The translations under genes and the position numbers were made by a program. From Thermocrinis sp. (lineage in GTDB: Bacteria; Aquificota; Aquificia; Aquificales; Aquificaceae), in NCBI GenBank assembly GCA_022759285.1, contig JAEMPM010000129.1, positions 1 through 6,470 of the forward strand: a stretch of DNA of 6,470 nt. The letters run 5' to 3'. The notes beneath the pieces are model-generated. The model saw nothing but the letters and a program-made list of their open reading frames with translations, made no database searches and had not been told where the DNA came from. Every line of letters begins with the position of its first letter. The first letter of the stretch is position 1. Below are positions 1 to 6,216 of this stretch, one piece after another.

Positions 1-48
1 AAAGAGTCAGAATGCTATTACATACACAGTAAGAGGTTTTGGGTTTAC

Positions 49-819
49 CTAAAGCAAAAAGAAGTAGGCGTAAGCAAGTCCAGCTAATATTCTATAGACG
101 CCAAAGGGTAAAAAGCTGTGGGTGGATATAAACCTTAAAAAGAGCTTGACAGATAGTAAGGCGGTTAAAAAGGATGTTATGAAACCCAGTGCCAGAAGGT
201 GAAACTCTTGAGTTGTAAATTGAGAGTGGGATTTGTAAAAGTCATAGCTTGTGGCAATCAACATGGTGGGGACTGCCAGCAAAAAGGAAAACTCTGCGGA
301 CTGCTTTCTGTTTAATCCCATCAGCATACCACCGATGATAGTACTGGCACTTCTGGAAACTCCCGGAATCATAGCCAAAGACTGAAATAAGCCTATTACA
401 AAAGCCTTTTTTAGAGGTAGCTCTCTGATGTTTTGAAGGTAGCAAAACCTTTCACAGAACCTGTCTGCAAAGAGTAGAAAAACTCCACCCAACACCAAGC
501 TAACTACCACCACCAGGTCGTTTCCTATAAGGTAGCCCTTAATAAACCTGTAAAGGGAAAATCCCAGCAGTCCAGTGGGCAAAAAGGCTACTATTATTCT
601 CTTCCAAGTTTCTAAGTCCCTAAGCAAAGTCCCAGAATACAGAACTGCCACCGCAAGGATGGCACCAAGTTGGATGGAGATCTCAAAGCTCTTTGTGAAT
701 TCCGAATGGTCGAGTCCCAAAAGGTGGGCAGCTAATATAAGATGCCCGGTGGAAGATACGGGCAAAAATTCAGTGAGTCCTTCCACAAAACCAAGGATTA
801 TTGCGTGCCTGACATCCAT
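49..819 (-). CDS. uppP: Undecaprenyl-diphosphatase (UppP/BacA family)
   Basis: This integral membrane enzyme dephosphorylates undecaprenyl diphosphate to the monophosphate carrier used for peptidoglycan and other envelope glycans; overexpression of the family gives bacitracin resistance. Both family signatures are visible: EGLTEFLPVSSTGH at about residues 13-26, with the two acidic residues and Ser/His expected at the active site, and PGVSRSAST at about 152-160, which carries the catalytic-region arginine. The rest is a series of hydrophobic helices, and the 256-residue length is normal. I chose the ATG at 819 because its A is also the last base of the upstream TGA (TGATG), giving a 1-base overlap with the DUF3108 gene, and because family members commonly begin M-D. 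A GTG directly in front (822) would add one residue. The AAAGG before the ATG is too close to be a good ribosome site, so translational coupling is likely. Probably co-transcribed with the DUF3108 gene. Confidence 0.96.
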   Translation of the reverse strand: MDVRHAIILGFVEGLTEFLPVSSTGHLILAAHLLGLDHSEFTKSFEISIQLGAILAVAVLYSGTLLRDLETWKRIIVAFLPTGLLGFSLYRFIKGYLIGNDLVVVVSLVLGGVFLLFADRFCERFCYLQNIRELPLKKAFVIGLFQSLAMIPGVSRSASTIIGGMLMGLNRKQSAEFSFLLAVPTMLIATSYDFYKSHSQFTTQEFHLLALGFITSFLTALLSVKLFLRFISTHSFLPFGVYRILAGLAYAYFFLL

Positions 820-1562
820 CACCTTTGCCCCAAAAGGACATTCCTTAGGAGATCCCTGTCTCCTTTAACTTCCTCCAAGAGGGCTCGGACGCTCCCTAAC
901 ACGAAGAATAGTTGCATCCTCACAGGGAAAAGGTTGGTCTTTTCTATCCAGAGCTTCCAGCTTCCCTTCGGTTGCAGTAGCCCCTTAGTTTCCACATTTG
1001 GGCTCACATCTACAACTTTTGCGTAGTAGTTGCCTGCGGGTACTTCAATTCCCTCTTCTCCAACCACCTTGTATGGTATGTGATACTTTTTGCCGTCGTA
1101 AAACATTTTTATGACGCCTGCGCCATTTTGGATAGAGTTTCTGTATAGCACAAGACTTGCGGTGTATGGATCTGGATGGCCATCAAAGGGATAAACCCTT
1201 TCCTCCTCCTTTTTCACCTTATCTGTCAGTTTCACATAGTGGGTTTCCTTTACATAGATCTTAGAGTTCTTAAAAATGTAGTGCTGTTCTCTTTTAAACT
1301 CGCCTTCCTCTTGATGGTAGAAAAACTCTTTGGGCATCAGGTTTTTTACAGATATGACCGCATATCCGTAGTTATACACCCTTTTTACGAGCCCTCCCAC
1401 GTTTATAGTTTTAGCGTAGCTGTAAACCCTGAGGTCTTCTCCCTGCAATCTGTAGGTTATGCAGGTTTGGGCTACGGGAAAAAATAGATAGTATGCTTTG
1501 TAGCACAGTGTTAGCTCTTTGGCAAGTAGGCTAAGAGGCAAAAGCAAAAGCAGTAAGAGCAT
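819..1562 (-). CDS. Secreted DUF3108-like protein of unknown function
   Basis: The 247-residue product starts with an uninterrupted hydrophobic stretch (MLLLLLLLPLSLLA, residues 1-14) followed by KE, a probable signal peptide although it lacks the usual positive charge before the core. There is no lipobox cysteine at the expected place. The mature part is rich in Tyr, Val and Lys and looks beta-stranded. The segment DPYTASLVLYRN (about 131-142), the following MFYDGKKYHIPYKVVG block and VPAGNYYAKVVDV (about 175-187) match the conserved pattern of DUF3108 proteins as I know it. The family has no established biochemical role; an envelope location is inferred from the signal and from the neighbouring uppP. 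The only two cysteines, C20 and C34, both lie near the mature N-terminus. The start is fixed: the next in-frame codons upstream reach a TAA within four codons with no other start. No Shine-Dalgarno precedes the ATG; a TATAAT lies 8 bases upstream. Confidence 0.8.
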   Translation of the reverse strand: MLLLLLLLPLSLLAKELTLCYKAYYLFFPVAQTCITYRLQGEDLRVYSYAKTINVGGLVKRVYNYGYAVISVKNLMPKEFFYHQEEGEFKREQHYIFKNSKIYVKETHYVKLTDKVKKEEERVYPFDGHPDPYTASLVLYRNSIQNGAGVIKMFYDGKKYHIPYKVVGEEGIEVPAGNYYAKVVDVSPNVETKGLLQPKGSWKLWIEKTNLFPVRMQLFFVLGSVRALLEEVKGDRDLLRNVLLGQR

Positions 1563-1570
1563 AGAAGAGC

Positions 1571-1578
1571 ATTATAAT
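1571..1578. promoter_or_regulatory. Palindromic -10 element shared by divergent purS and DUF3108 promoters
   Basis: ATTATAAT is a perfect 8-base palindrome, so it reads TATAAT on both strands (plus 1573-1578, minus 1576-1571). It sits in the 22-base gap between the divergent start codons. The plus-strand hexamer ends 6 bases before the purS ATG and the minus-strand hexamer ends 8 bases before the DUF3108 ATG. With the usual distance of about 7 bases from -10 to the start site, transcription would begin at or within 2 bases of each ATG. I see no good -35 hexamer and no TGn extension on either side. The promoter call is inference from position and consensus. Confidence 0.65.
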
Positions 1579-1584
1579 ATAGCT

Positions 1585-1797
1585 ATGCGAGTTAGAGTTC
1601 TGATTACTCCCAAGGAGGGACTTTTGGACCCAGAGGGGAGGGCGGTAAAGGAGATCCTTGAAGATAACGGATACAAGGTTAAGAGTGTAAGGGTAGGCAA
1701 GGTGGTTGAGTTAGAGGTGGATGACCTATCCCAAGTTAAAGAGATGGTGGAGAAGTTCCTATACAACCCTCTCATAGAGGAGTACGTGATAGAATGA
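1585..1797 (+). CDS. purS: Phosphoribosylformylglycinamidine synthase subunit PurS
   Basis: PurS is the small structural subunit of the three-part FGAM synthase (PurS-PurQ-PurL), which converts FGAR, glutamine and ATP to FGAM in the fourth step of purine synthesis; it bridges the glutaminase and the synthase. The 70-residue product shows the family pattern: a first strand MRVRVLITPKEG, then DPEGRAVKEIL (15-25), VRVGKVVELEV (35-45) and the C-terminal NPLIEEYVIE (61-70). It is slightly shorter than the usual 80 or so residues. I took ATG 1585 because homology begins exactly there. An in-frame ATG at 1519 would add 22 unrelated residues and run into the divergent gene. No Shine-Dalgarno precedes 1585, but a TATAAT ends 6 bases upstream, so a leaderless message is likely. 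It overlaps purQ by ATGA. Confidence 0.95.
   Translation: MRVRVLITPKEGLLDPEGRAVKEILEDNGYKVKSVRVGKVVELEVDDLSQVKEMVEKFLYNPLIEEYVIE
1777..1782 (+). promoter_or_regulatory. Ribosome binding site for purQ
   Basis: GAGGAG lies inside the end of purS, 11 bases before the purQ ATG at 1794. The spacing is a little long, but this is a recognisable Shine-Dalgarno, in contrast to the first genes of the transcription units here, which have none. The ATGA overlap with purS would also allow coupled re-initiation. Confidence 0.5.
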
Positions 1798-2477
1798 AGT
1801 TTGGTGTTTGTGTTTTTCCGGGTTCCAACTGTGATTACGACACCTACTATGTACTCAGGGATGTGGTAGGGGCAGAGGTTAGGTTTCTGGACTTTAGGGA
1901 GACCAAGATACAGAACGTAGACTGCGTAATTTTGCCTGGTGGCTTTTCCTTTGGAGATTACCTTAGGGCTGGTGCGCTGGCAAGTAAAACCCCCATTGCA
2001 AAAGCTATAGTGGATTTTGCCCAAAAGGGTGGCTTTGTGGTGGGTATATGCAATGGCTTTCAAATCCTCACCGAGCTTCACCTCCTGCCAGGTGCCCTGC
2101 TTAAGAACGAAAATCTAAGGTTTGTTTGCAAGGATGTTTATTTGAGAGTGGAAAACAGTTCAACACCTTTCACAAAAAAGTTGGAAAAGGGAGAAGTTAT
2201 CCGAATGCCCATAGCCCACGGAGAGGGAAGGTTTTATGTGCCGGAGGATGAGTTAAAACGGTTGGAAGAGAAGGGACAGATTCTCTTTAGATACTGCCAG
2301 GAGGACGGCTCTGTTACAAAAGAAGCCAACCCGAACGGTTCTGTGGGTAACATTGCGGGTGTTTGCAATGAAACCTTTAATGTTTTTGGTTTGATGCCAC
2401 ATCCTGAGAGGGCCTGTGAAGACCTTCTAGGCTATTACGATGGGTTATTGCTTTGGTATTCCTTGATCAGTGCCTGA
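1794..2477 (+). CDS. purQ: Phosphoribosylformylglycinamidine synthase glutaminase subunit PurQ
   Basis: PurQ is the class I glutamine amidotransferase subunit of FGAM synthase: it hydrolyses glutamine and passes ammonia to PurL. The 227-residue length is typical. Visible landmarks are FPGSNCD near the N-terminus (8-14), LPGGFSFGDYLRAGALA (47-63), the nucleophile elbow GICNGFQIL with Cys86, the PurQ-specific IAHGEGRF (140-147), and MPHPER (201-206) supplying His203 and Glu205 of the catalytic triad. All key residues are present. The start ATG overlaps the purS stop (ATGA). No purL follows within the window; the gene runs directly into the 3' end of convergent purH, overlapping it by 11 bases, so no terminator can lie between them. 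Confidence 0.97.
   Translation: MKFGVCVFPGSNCDYDTYYVLRDVVGAEVRFLDFRETKIQNVDCVILPGGFSFGDYLRAGALASKTPIAKAIVDFAQKGGFVVGICNGFQILTELHLLPGALLKNENLRFVCKDVYLRVENSSTPFTKKLEKGEVIRMPIAHGEGRFYVPEDELKRLEEKGQILFRYCQEDGSVTKEANPNGSVGNIAGVCNETFNVFGLMPHPERACEDLLGYYDGLLLWYSLISA
2467..2477. other. Tail-to-tail coding overlap of purQ and purH
   Basis: The last codons of purQ (AGT GCC TGA, ending at 2477) and of purH (stop TGA at 2469-2467 on the minus strand) share 11 bases. I see no hairpin followed by a T-run on either side, so transcripts from both directions probably extend into the opposite gene. Confidence 0.9.
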
Positions 2478-3984
2478 AGTGTCTTGTTCCTGTAAATATT
2501 AGGGCTATCCCATGCTCGTCGCAGGCGGATATGACCTCTTTATCCCTTATACTTCCACCGGGTTGAACTATGGCGGTTATACCCTCCTGGGCACATATAT
2601 CCACGCTGTCCCTGAATGGCAAAAAGGCCTCCGAAGCCATTACTGCACCTTTTAGATCAAAGCCAAACCTTTTGGCCTTAGCGATGGCACACCTTAGGCT
2701 ATCCACCCTCGAGGTGTTGCCTGTGCCTATTCCCAAGGTCTGCCCATTTTTTGCAAGGACCACTGCGTTGGATTTGGCAAACTTACACACTTTAAAGGCA
2801 AACTCCAAATCCTTTACTTCCCTTTCAGTGGGTGCCCTTTTGCTTACCACCTCCCACCTTTCCCAGTTTTTAGTGTCCTCCTCCTGCAAAAGATAGCCAC
2901 CGGAGACCTTTTTTATGTCCCAGTAGTAGGAAAATCCTAAACTGCGGATTACCCTAAGGTTCTTTTTTGTGCTTAGAATCTCAAGGGCTTTTGGCTCATA
3001 CTCAGGGGCAACTACTACTTCCAAAAACATTTCCGTCAAAAGTTTGGCACATTCCTCATCCACTTTGCAGTTAAAGGCTACAATGCCCCCAAAGGCAGAC
3101 TCTGGGTCTGCTTCTTTTGCCTTCAAAAAGACCTCTGAGGGACTTTCTCCCAAGGCGGTTCCGCACGGGTTGTTATGCTTTACGATCACACAGGCGGGCT
3201 TTTCAAACTGAAAGACAAGCTTTAAGGCGGAGTCTGCGTCCAGGTAATTGTTAAAGGACATATCCTTTCCTTGCAGGACCTCCGAGTTGGCAATTCCAAG
3301 ACCTTCCAAAGGATTGCTAAAGAGCCAGCCTTTTTGATGGGGATTTTCTCCATACCTTAGGCTTTTTACAAGCTTTAAGGGAATTGCCATTTGTGAAAAC
3401 ATCTCAGAAATGCCAAACAAGTTTGCCAAGGCGTTGGAGATCAAAGCATCGTAATAGGCGGTCAAGGAAAAGGCCTTTACTGCCAAGTATTTTCTGTCTT
3501 CTAAGGTAAGGCTTTTTTCTCTGAGTTTTTGGGCAACCCAGTGATAATCTGCAGGGTCGCAGACCACCAAGACTCTGTAAAAGTTCTTGGCGCTTGCTCT
3601 TATCAAGGCGGGACCACCAATATCCACAAACTCCATGAGCTCCCTCTCCTCCAATCCCTCTCTGAGCTTTTCCTCAAAGGGATAAAGATTTACCACCACC
3701 ACATCTATGGGCTCTATCCCAAGCTCCTTAGCCTGCCTTTTATCCTCTTCCACCCAATCCCTCATAAGTATTCCACCGTGAATGAAAGGATGCAAAGTTT
3801 TTACCCTTCCACCGAATATTTCGGGAAAGTTTGTGATCTGCTCTATCTCCTTTACCTTTAGCCCTTTTTCCGTAAGGTATTTGGCTGTGCTTGAAGAAGA
3901 TATGATCTCATAGCCAAGCTCCTGTAAAGCCTTTGCCAACTCCTCTACACCCTCTTTGTAATAGACGGAAATTAGAGCCCTCAT
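2467..3984 (-). CDS. purH: Bifunctional AICAR formyltransferase / IMP cyclohydrolase PurH
   Basis: PurH performs the last two steps to IMP: formylation of AICAR with 10-formyltetrahydrofolate, then ring closure of FAICAR. The 505 residues are full length. The N-terminal cyclohydrolase domain (about 1-195) shows GRVKTLHPFIHGGIL (59-73, Lys62), VNLYPF (98-103, Tyr101) and DIGGPALIRASAKN (121-134). The transformylase domain (about 200-505) shows SLRYGENPHQ (208-217), the catalytic pair Lys269-His270 in KHNNPCG, ESAFGGIVAFN (295-305), SKRAPTE (381-387), QPGGSIRD (474-481) and the classic C-terminus TGTRHFRH. Two N-terminal ligand loops differ from consensus (SVYYKEG for SVSDKTG; SSSSTAK for STGGTAK). 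The ATG at 3984 is 11 bases after the regulator's stop. There is no Shine-Dalgarno, but a TATAAT ends 10 bases upstream, so it may have its own promoter as well as read-through from the genes before it. Confidence 0.97.
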   Translation of the reverse strand: MRALISVYYKEGVEELAKALQELGYEIISSSSTAKYLTEKGLKVKEIEQITNFPEIFGGRVKTLHPFIHGGILMRDWVEEDKRQAKELGIEPIDVVVVNLYPFEEKLREGLEERELMEFVDIGGPALIRASAKNFYRVLVVCDPADYHWVAQKLREKSLTLEDRKYLAVKAFSLTAYYDALISNALANLFGISEMFSQMAIPLKLVKSLRYGENPHQKGWLFSNPLEGLGIANSEVLQGKDMSFNNYLDADSALKLVFQFEKPACVIVKHNNPCGTALGESPSEVFLKAKEADPESAFGGIVAFNCKVDEECAKLLTEMFLEVVVAPEYEPKALEILSTKKNLRVIRSLGFSYYWDIKKVSGGYLLQEEDTKNWERWEVVSKRAPTEREVKDLEFAFKVCKFAKSNAVVLAKNGQTLGIGTGNTSRVDSLRCAIAKAKRFGFDLKGAVMASEAFLPFRDSVDICAQEGITAIVQPGGSIRDKEVISACDEHGIALIFTGTRHFRH

Positions 3985-3994
3985 GACGTGTTCT

Positions 3995-4000
3995 ATTATA
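3995..4000 (-). promoter_or_regulatory. Putative -10 element for purH
   Basis: TATAAT is formed by the last sense codon of the regulator gene (ATA), its stop (TAA) and the T of an immediately following in-frame TAG, a tandem stop. It ends 10 bases before the purH ATG, which would put the start site about 3 bases before the ATG. I found no -35 at normal spacing; a TTTACA at 4033-4028 is 27 bases away, too far to pair. Support is positional and from the same arrangement at three other genes in this window. Confidence 0.5.
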
Positions 4001-5312
4001 TCTCTATCCCATAGAGCTTTAGCTTTCTGTAAAGGTTAGAAAGATCTATGCCTATTACCTCTGCCACCTTTTTTACGTCTCCATTGTATTCCCTGAGCTT
4101 TTTCTGTATAAAGAGCTTTTCAAATTTCTGCTTTGCGGTTCTCAAGTCCTTCTCTTCAAAGAGTTCTCTTAGATCTTCTTGATATGTTATACCCAAAAAT
4201 CTCTCCACGTCTGCCTTTGAGACCTCTTCTCCGTCGTGAAGTATGCATAGCCTTTCCACAAAGTTTTTTAGCTCTCTCACATTTCCTTTCCATCGGTGAG
4301 ATTTCAAAAGTCTCAGGCTCTCTTCTGTGAAGTACTTTTTGCAGTGGTATCTTTTCAAAAAGAATTCCACCAAGAGGGGAATGTCCTCCTTTCTTTCCCT
4401 TAAGGGTGGGACCTCTATTACCACGCCCGCAATGCGGTGGTACAGATCCTCCCTAAAGCTTCCTTCCTCTACCATAGCCTTTAGGTCCTTGTTGGAGGCA
4501 CTTATAAGCCGAAAGTTGGAGGTTATTATCTGGTTTCCACCAAGCCGACTGAACTGTTTGGTCTCTAAAACCCTAAGTAGCTTCGCCTGTGCCTTTGGAC
4601 TTAGGTCTCCAATTTCGTCCAAAAATAGGGTACCTTCGTGGGCAAGCTCCAATTTTCCTTCCTTCCTTGAATGGGCGGATGTGAAGGCACCCTTTTCGTA
4701 ACCAAAGAGTTCCGCCTCAAAGAGCTCATCGGAGAGGTTGGCACAGTTCAGGTCAACAAAACGCTTCCTACCCGAAAGTCTGTGTATCTGCCTTGCTACA
4801 AGTTCCTTGCCTACCCCGCTCTCTCCAAGGATCAGCACACTAAGTTCGCTTTTAGCTACCTTTCTTATGAGCTCCTTGACCGCCATTATTGCCCTACTGT
4901 TTCCTACCATCTCCTCTCCCTCTTCTTCACCGAAGGAGAACTCTAAAGCTTTCTTTAGTGTTAAAAGCAATCTCTCCATAGAAAAGGGCTTTTCAAGAAA
5001 GTCGTAGGCACCTTCCTTTATGGACCTCACTGCATGCTCCGTTTTTCCGTGGGCAGTGATCACAATTATGGGTGAGAGGGGCAGTTGTTCCCTGAGTTCC
5101 TTTATAAAGTCCAAGCCGTTGCCATCAGGTAGCCAAAGGTCCAAAAGAACTCCATGAAAATACTCCCTCTGAATTAACTCCCTGGCTTTTGCTATGCTTT
5201 CTGCTATGCTCACATCGTAGCCTTCTTCCGAAAGAATGGTTCGCAGGGTTTGGCTTACGCTTCTGTCATCCTCCACCAAAAGCAGCTTGCTTTTAGGATT
5301 TAAAGTGGTCAA
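3996..5312 (-). CDS. Sigma-54-dependent response regulator, NtrC/NtrX family
   Basis: This cytoplasmic two-component activator has three domains (438-residue numbering from the TTG start). The receiver (about 9-125) has acidic residues E14/D15, phospho-acceptor Asp58, Thr86 and Lys108 in EKPF. The AAA+ sigma-54 interaction domain (about 135-365) has Walker A GESGVGKE (163-170), Walker B LFLDEI (Asp232, Glu233), FREDLYHRI with putative arginine fingers 287/293, and GNVRE (343-347). A Fis-type helix-turn-helix ends the protein (about 389-438, GIDLSNLYRKLKLYGI). The sigma-54 contact loop reads GAFTSA (208-213) rather than GAFTGA. I chose TTG 5312 because GGAGG lies 9 bases upstream and because it places the receiver near the N-terminus. 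A GTG at 5351 would add 13 residues (MCFWTELLWRHRA) that do not look like a receiver. It overlaps the end of thiL by 20 bases. No partner kinase is in view; the target is unknown. Confidence 0.92.
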   Translation of the reverse strand: MTTLNPKSKLLLVEDDRSVSQTLRTILSEEGYDVSIAESIAKARELIQREYFHGVLLDLWLPDGNGLDFIKELREQLPLSPIIVITAHGKTEHAVRSIKEGAYDFLEKPFSMERLLLTLKKALEFSFGEEEGEEMVGNSRAIMAVKELIRKVAKSELSVLILGESGVGKELVARQIHRLSGRKRFVDLNCANLSDELFEAELFGYEKGAFTSAHSRKEGKLELAHEGTLFLDEIGDLSPKAQAKLLRVLETKQFSRLGGNQIITSNFRLISASNKDLKAMVEEGSFREDLYHRIAGVVIEVPPLRERKEDIPLLVEFFLKRYHCKKYFTEESLRLLKSHRWKGNVRELKNFVERLCILHDGEEVSKADVERFLGITYQEDLRELFEEKDLRTAKQKFEKLFIQKKLREYNGDVKKVAEVIGIDLSNLYRKLKLYGIEI

Positions 5313-6216
5313 AGCCCTGTGCCTCCAAAGGAGCTCCGTCCAAAAACACACCCTCTCCCTCCTCCACGGTACCTATTTGGGTCATATCCAAAAAAGGGTT
5401 TATCCTAGAGGGAGGATGTGTAAAAAGCAGTTGATAGTCCTCTCCGCCCTGGAGGGCATAGCTGTATGGGTCCTTGCCATGCCTTTTGGCATACTCCACC
5501 AACTCCCTTGAGAGTGGCAGTTTTTCCTTCTGTATAGAAAACCTTAAACCGCTTCTCTTTGCCATATGCTGGATGTCCGAAGAGAGACCATCACTTATGT
5601 CCATGCTGGCATTGGCATACTTGGAAATATGTGCAACGTAATCTATCCTTGCAGTGGGTCTTAGATGTCTTTCTATAAGCCTGAGCTCAAAGTCTTCGTA
5701 GTGCCTCTTTTCCATCAAAATCAGCTCTAAGCCCGCAAGGGAATCTCCCAAGGTACCACTTACAAAGATGCCATCCCCCACCTTGGCACCACCCCTTCCT
5801 ACAAACCTTTCTGCCAAACCAACCCCAAAAAAGTCTATGCCAAAGCGTTCCGATTTGACCACATTGCCACCCACAAGCTTTACCCCGTAAAACTCACAAG
5901 CCCTTGTGATACCCTCATAAAGCTCATCCACTTTTTTTAACTCCACGTCAGGCAAAAGAAGGGTAAGCAGCAAATAAAGAGGCTTTCCGCCGTTGGCTAT
6001 GAGGTCGCTCACACAGGCACTTACCCCCTTCCAACCCACCGCAGACATGGGATAAGAGCCTAAAAAGTGCCTTCCCTCCAAGAGGGTATCACATGTTAAA
6101 AGCAAGAGGTTCTCCCCTACCTTCACACAAGCTGTATCATCTCCTATTTCTTCAAGGGAAAACTGGCTTTTCAAATATTCTATAAGCCCGAACTCACCAA
6201 GTTGGGAAACCTTCAT
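5293..6216 (-). CDS. thiL: Thiamine-monophosphate kinase ThiL
   Basis: ThiL phosphorylates thiamine monophosphate to thiamine diphosphate with ATP, the last step of cofactor synthesis. It belongs to the PurM-like ATP-binding fold. The 307-residue length is typical. Motifs in order: GEFGLIEYL (7-15), the metal/phosphate loop IGDDTACV (24-31), TCDTLLEGRHF (41-51, Asp43), VGWKGVSACVSDLIANGG (60-77, Asp71), LVGGNVVKSE (114-123), FVSGTLGDSLAGL (151-163), MDISDGLSSD (205-214) and LQGGEDYQLLF (255-265). The position usually held by Asp in GGDT is Asn118 here. The start ATG overlaps the upstream NIL gene's stop (ATGA), with no clear Shine-Dalgarno, so translation is probably coupled. The downstream end overlaps the response regulator. 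Metabolically it meets the flanking pur genes at AIR, the shared precursor. Confidence 0.96.
   Translation of the reverse strand: MKVSQLGEFGLIEYLKSQFSLEEIGDDTACVKVGENLLLLTCDTLLEGRHFLGSYPMSAVGWKGVSACVSDLIANGGKPLYLLLTLLLPDVELKKVDELYEGITRACEFYGVKLVGGNVVKSERFGIDFFGVGLAERFVGRGGAKVGDGIFVSGTLGDSLAGLELILMEKRHYEDFELRLIERHLRPTARIDYVAHISKYANASMDISDGLSSDIQHMAKRSGLRFSIQKEKLPLSRELVEYAKRHGKDPYSYALQGGEDYQLLFTHPPSRINPFLDMTQIGTVEEGEGVFLDGAPLEAQGFDHFKS
5322..5326 (-). promoter_or_regulatory. Ribosome binding site that sets the response-regulator start
   Basis: GGAGG on the minus strand, inside the end of thiL, is followed by 9 bases and then TTG at 5312. This is the strongest Shine-Dalgarno match near any start in the window and argues for the TTG over the GTG at 5351. 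A purine-rich stretch also precedes 5351, but it is explained by the Glu/Gly codons of thiL. Confidence 0.6.

Noticed and set aside
1..48. Possible terminator or RNA gene downstream of uppP
   Set aside because: Only a 4-base AGGT/ACCT stem with a 9-base loop and no T-run is visible, and the stretch does not fold as part of a tRNA that I can recognise. Too short to support any call.
658..672. TGGCAC-containing stretches (for example in uppP, near 3045 and 4739) as sigma-54 -24/-12 promoters
   Set aside because: None has the GC of a TTGC element at the required distance, and all lie inside coding regions. No sigma-54 promoter is supported in the window.
1519..1584. Upstream in-frame ATG that would lengthen PurS by 22 residues
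   Set aside because: The extra residues have no PurS similarity and would overlap the divergent DUF3108 signal-peptide region. Homology starts exactly at 1585.
1572..2081. 169-codon open frame on the minus strand opposite purS and purQ
   Set aside because: It is entirely antisense to two clear conserved genes, and its product shows no family pattern or own ribosome site. It is a by-product of the codon use of the real genes.
4028..4033. TTTACA as a -35 for the purH -10 element
   Set aside because: The spacer to TATAAT at 4000 is 27 bases, far from the 16-18 needed.
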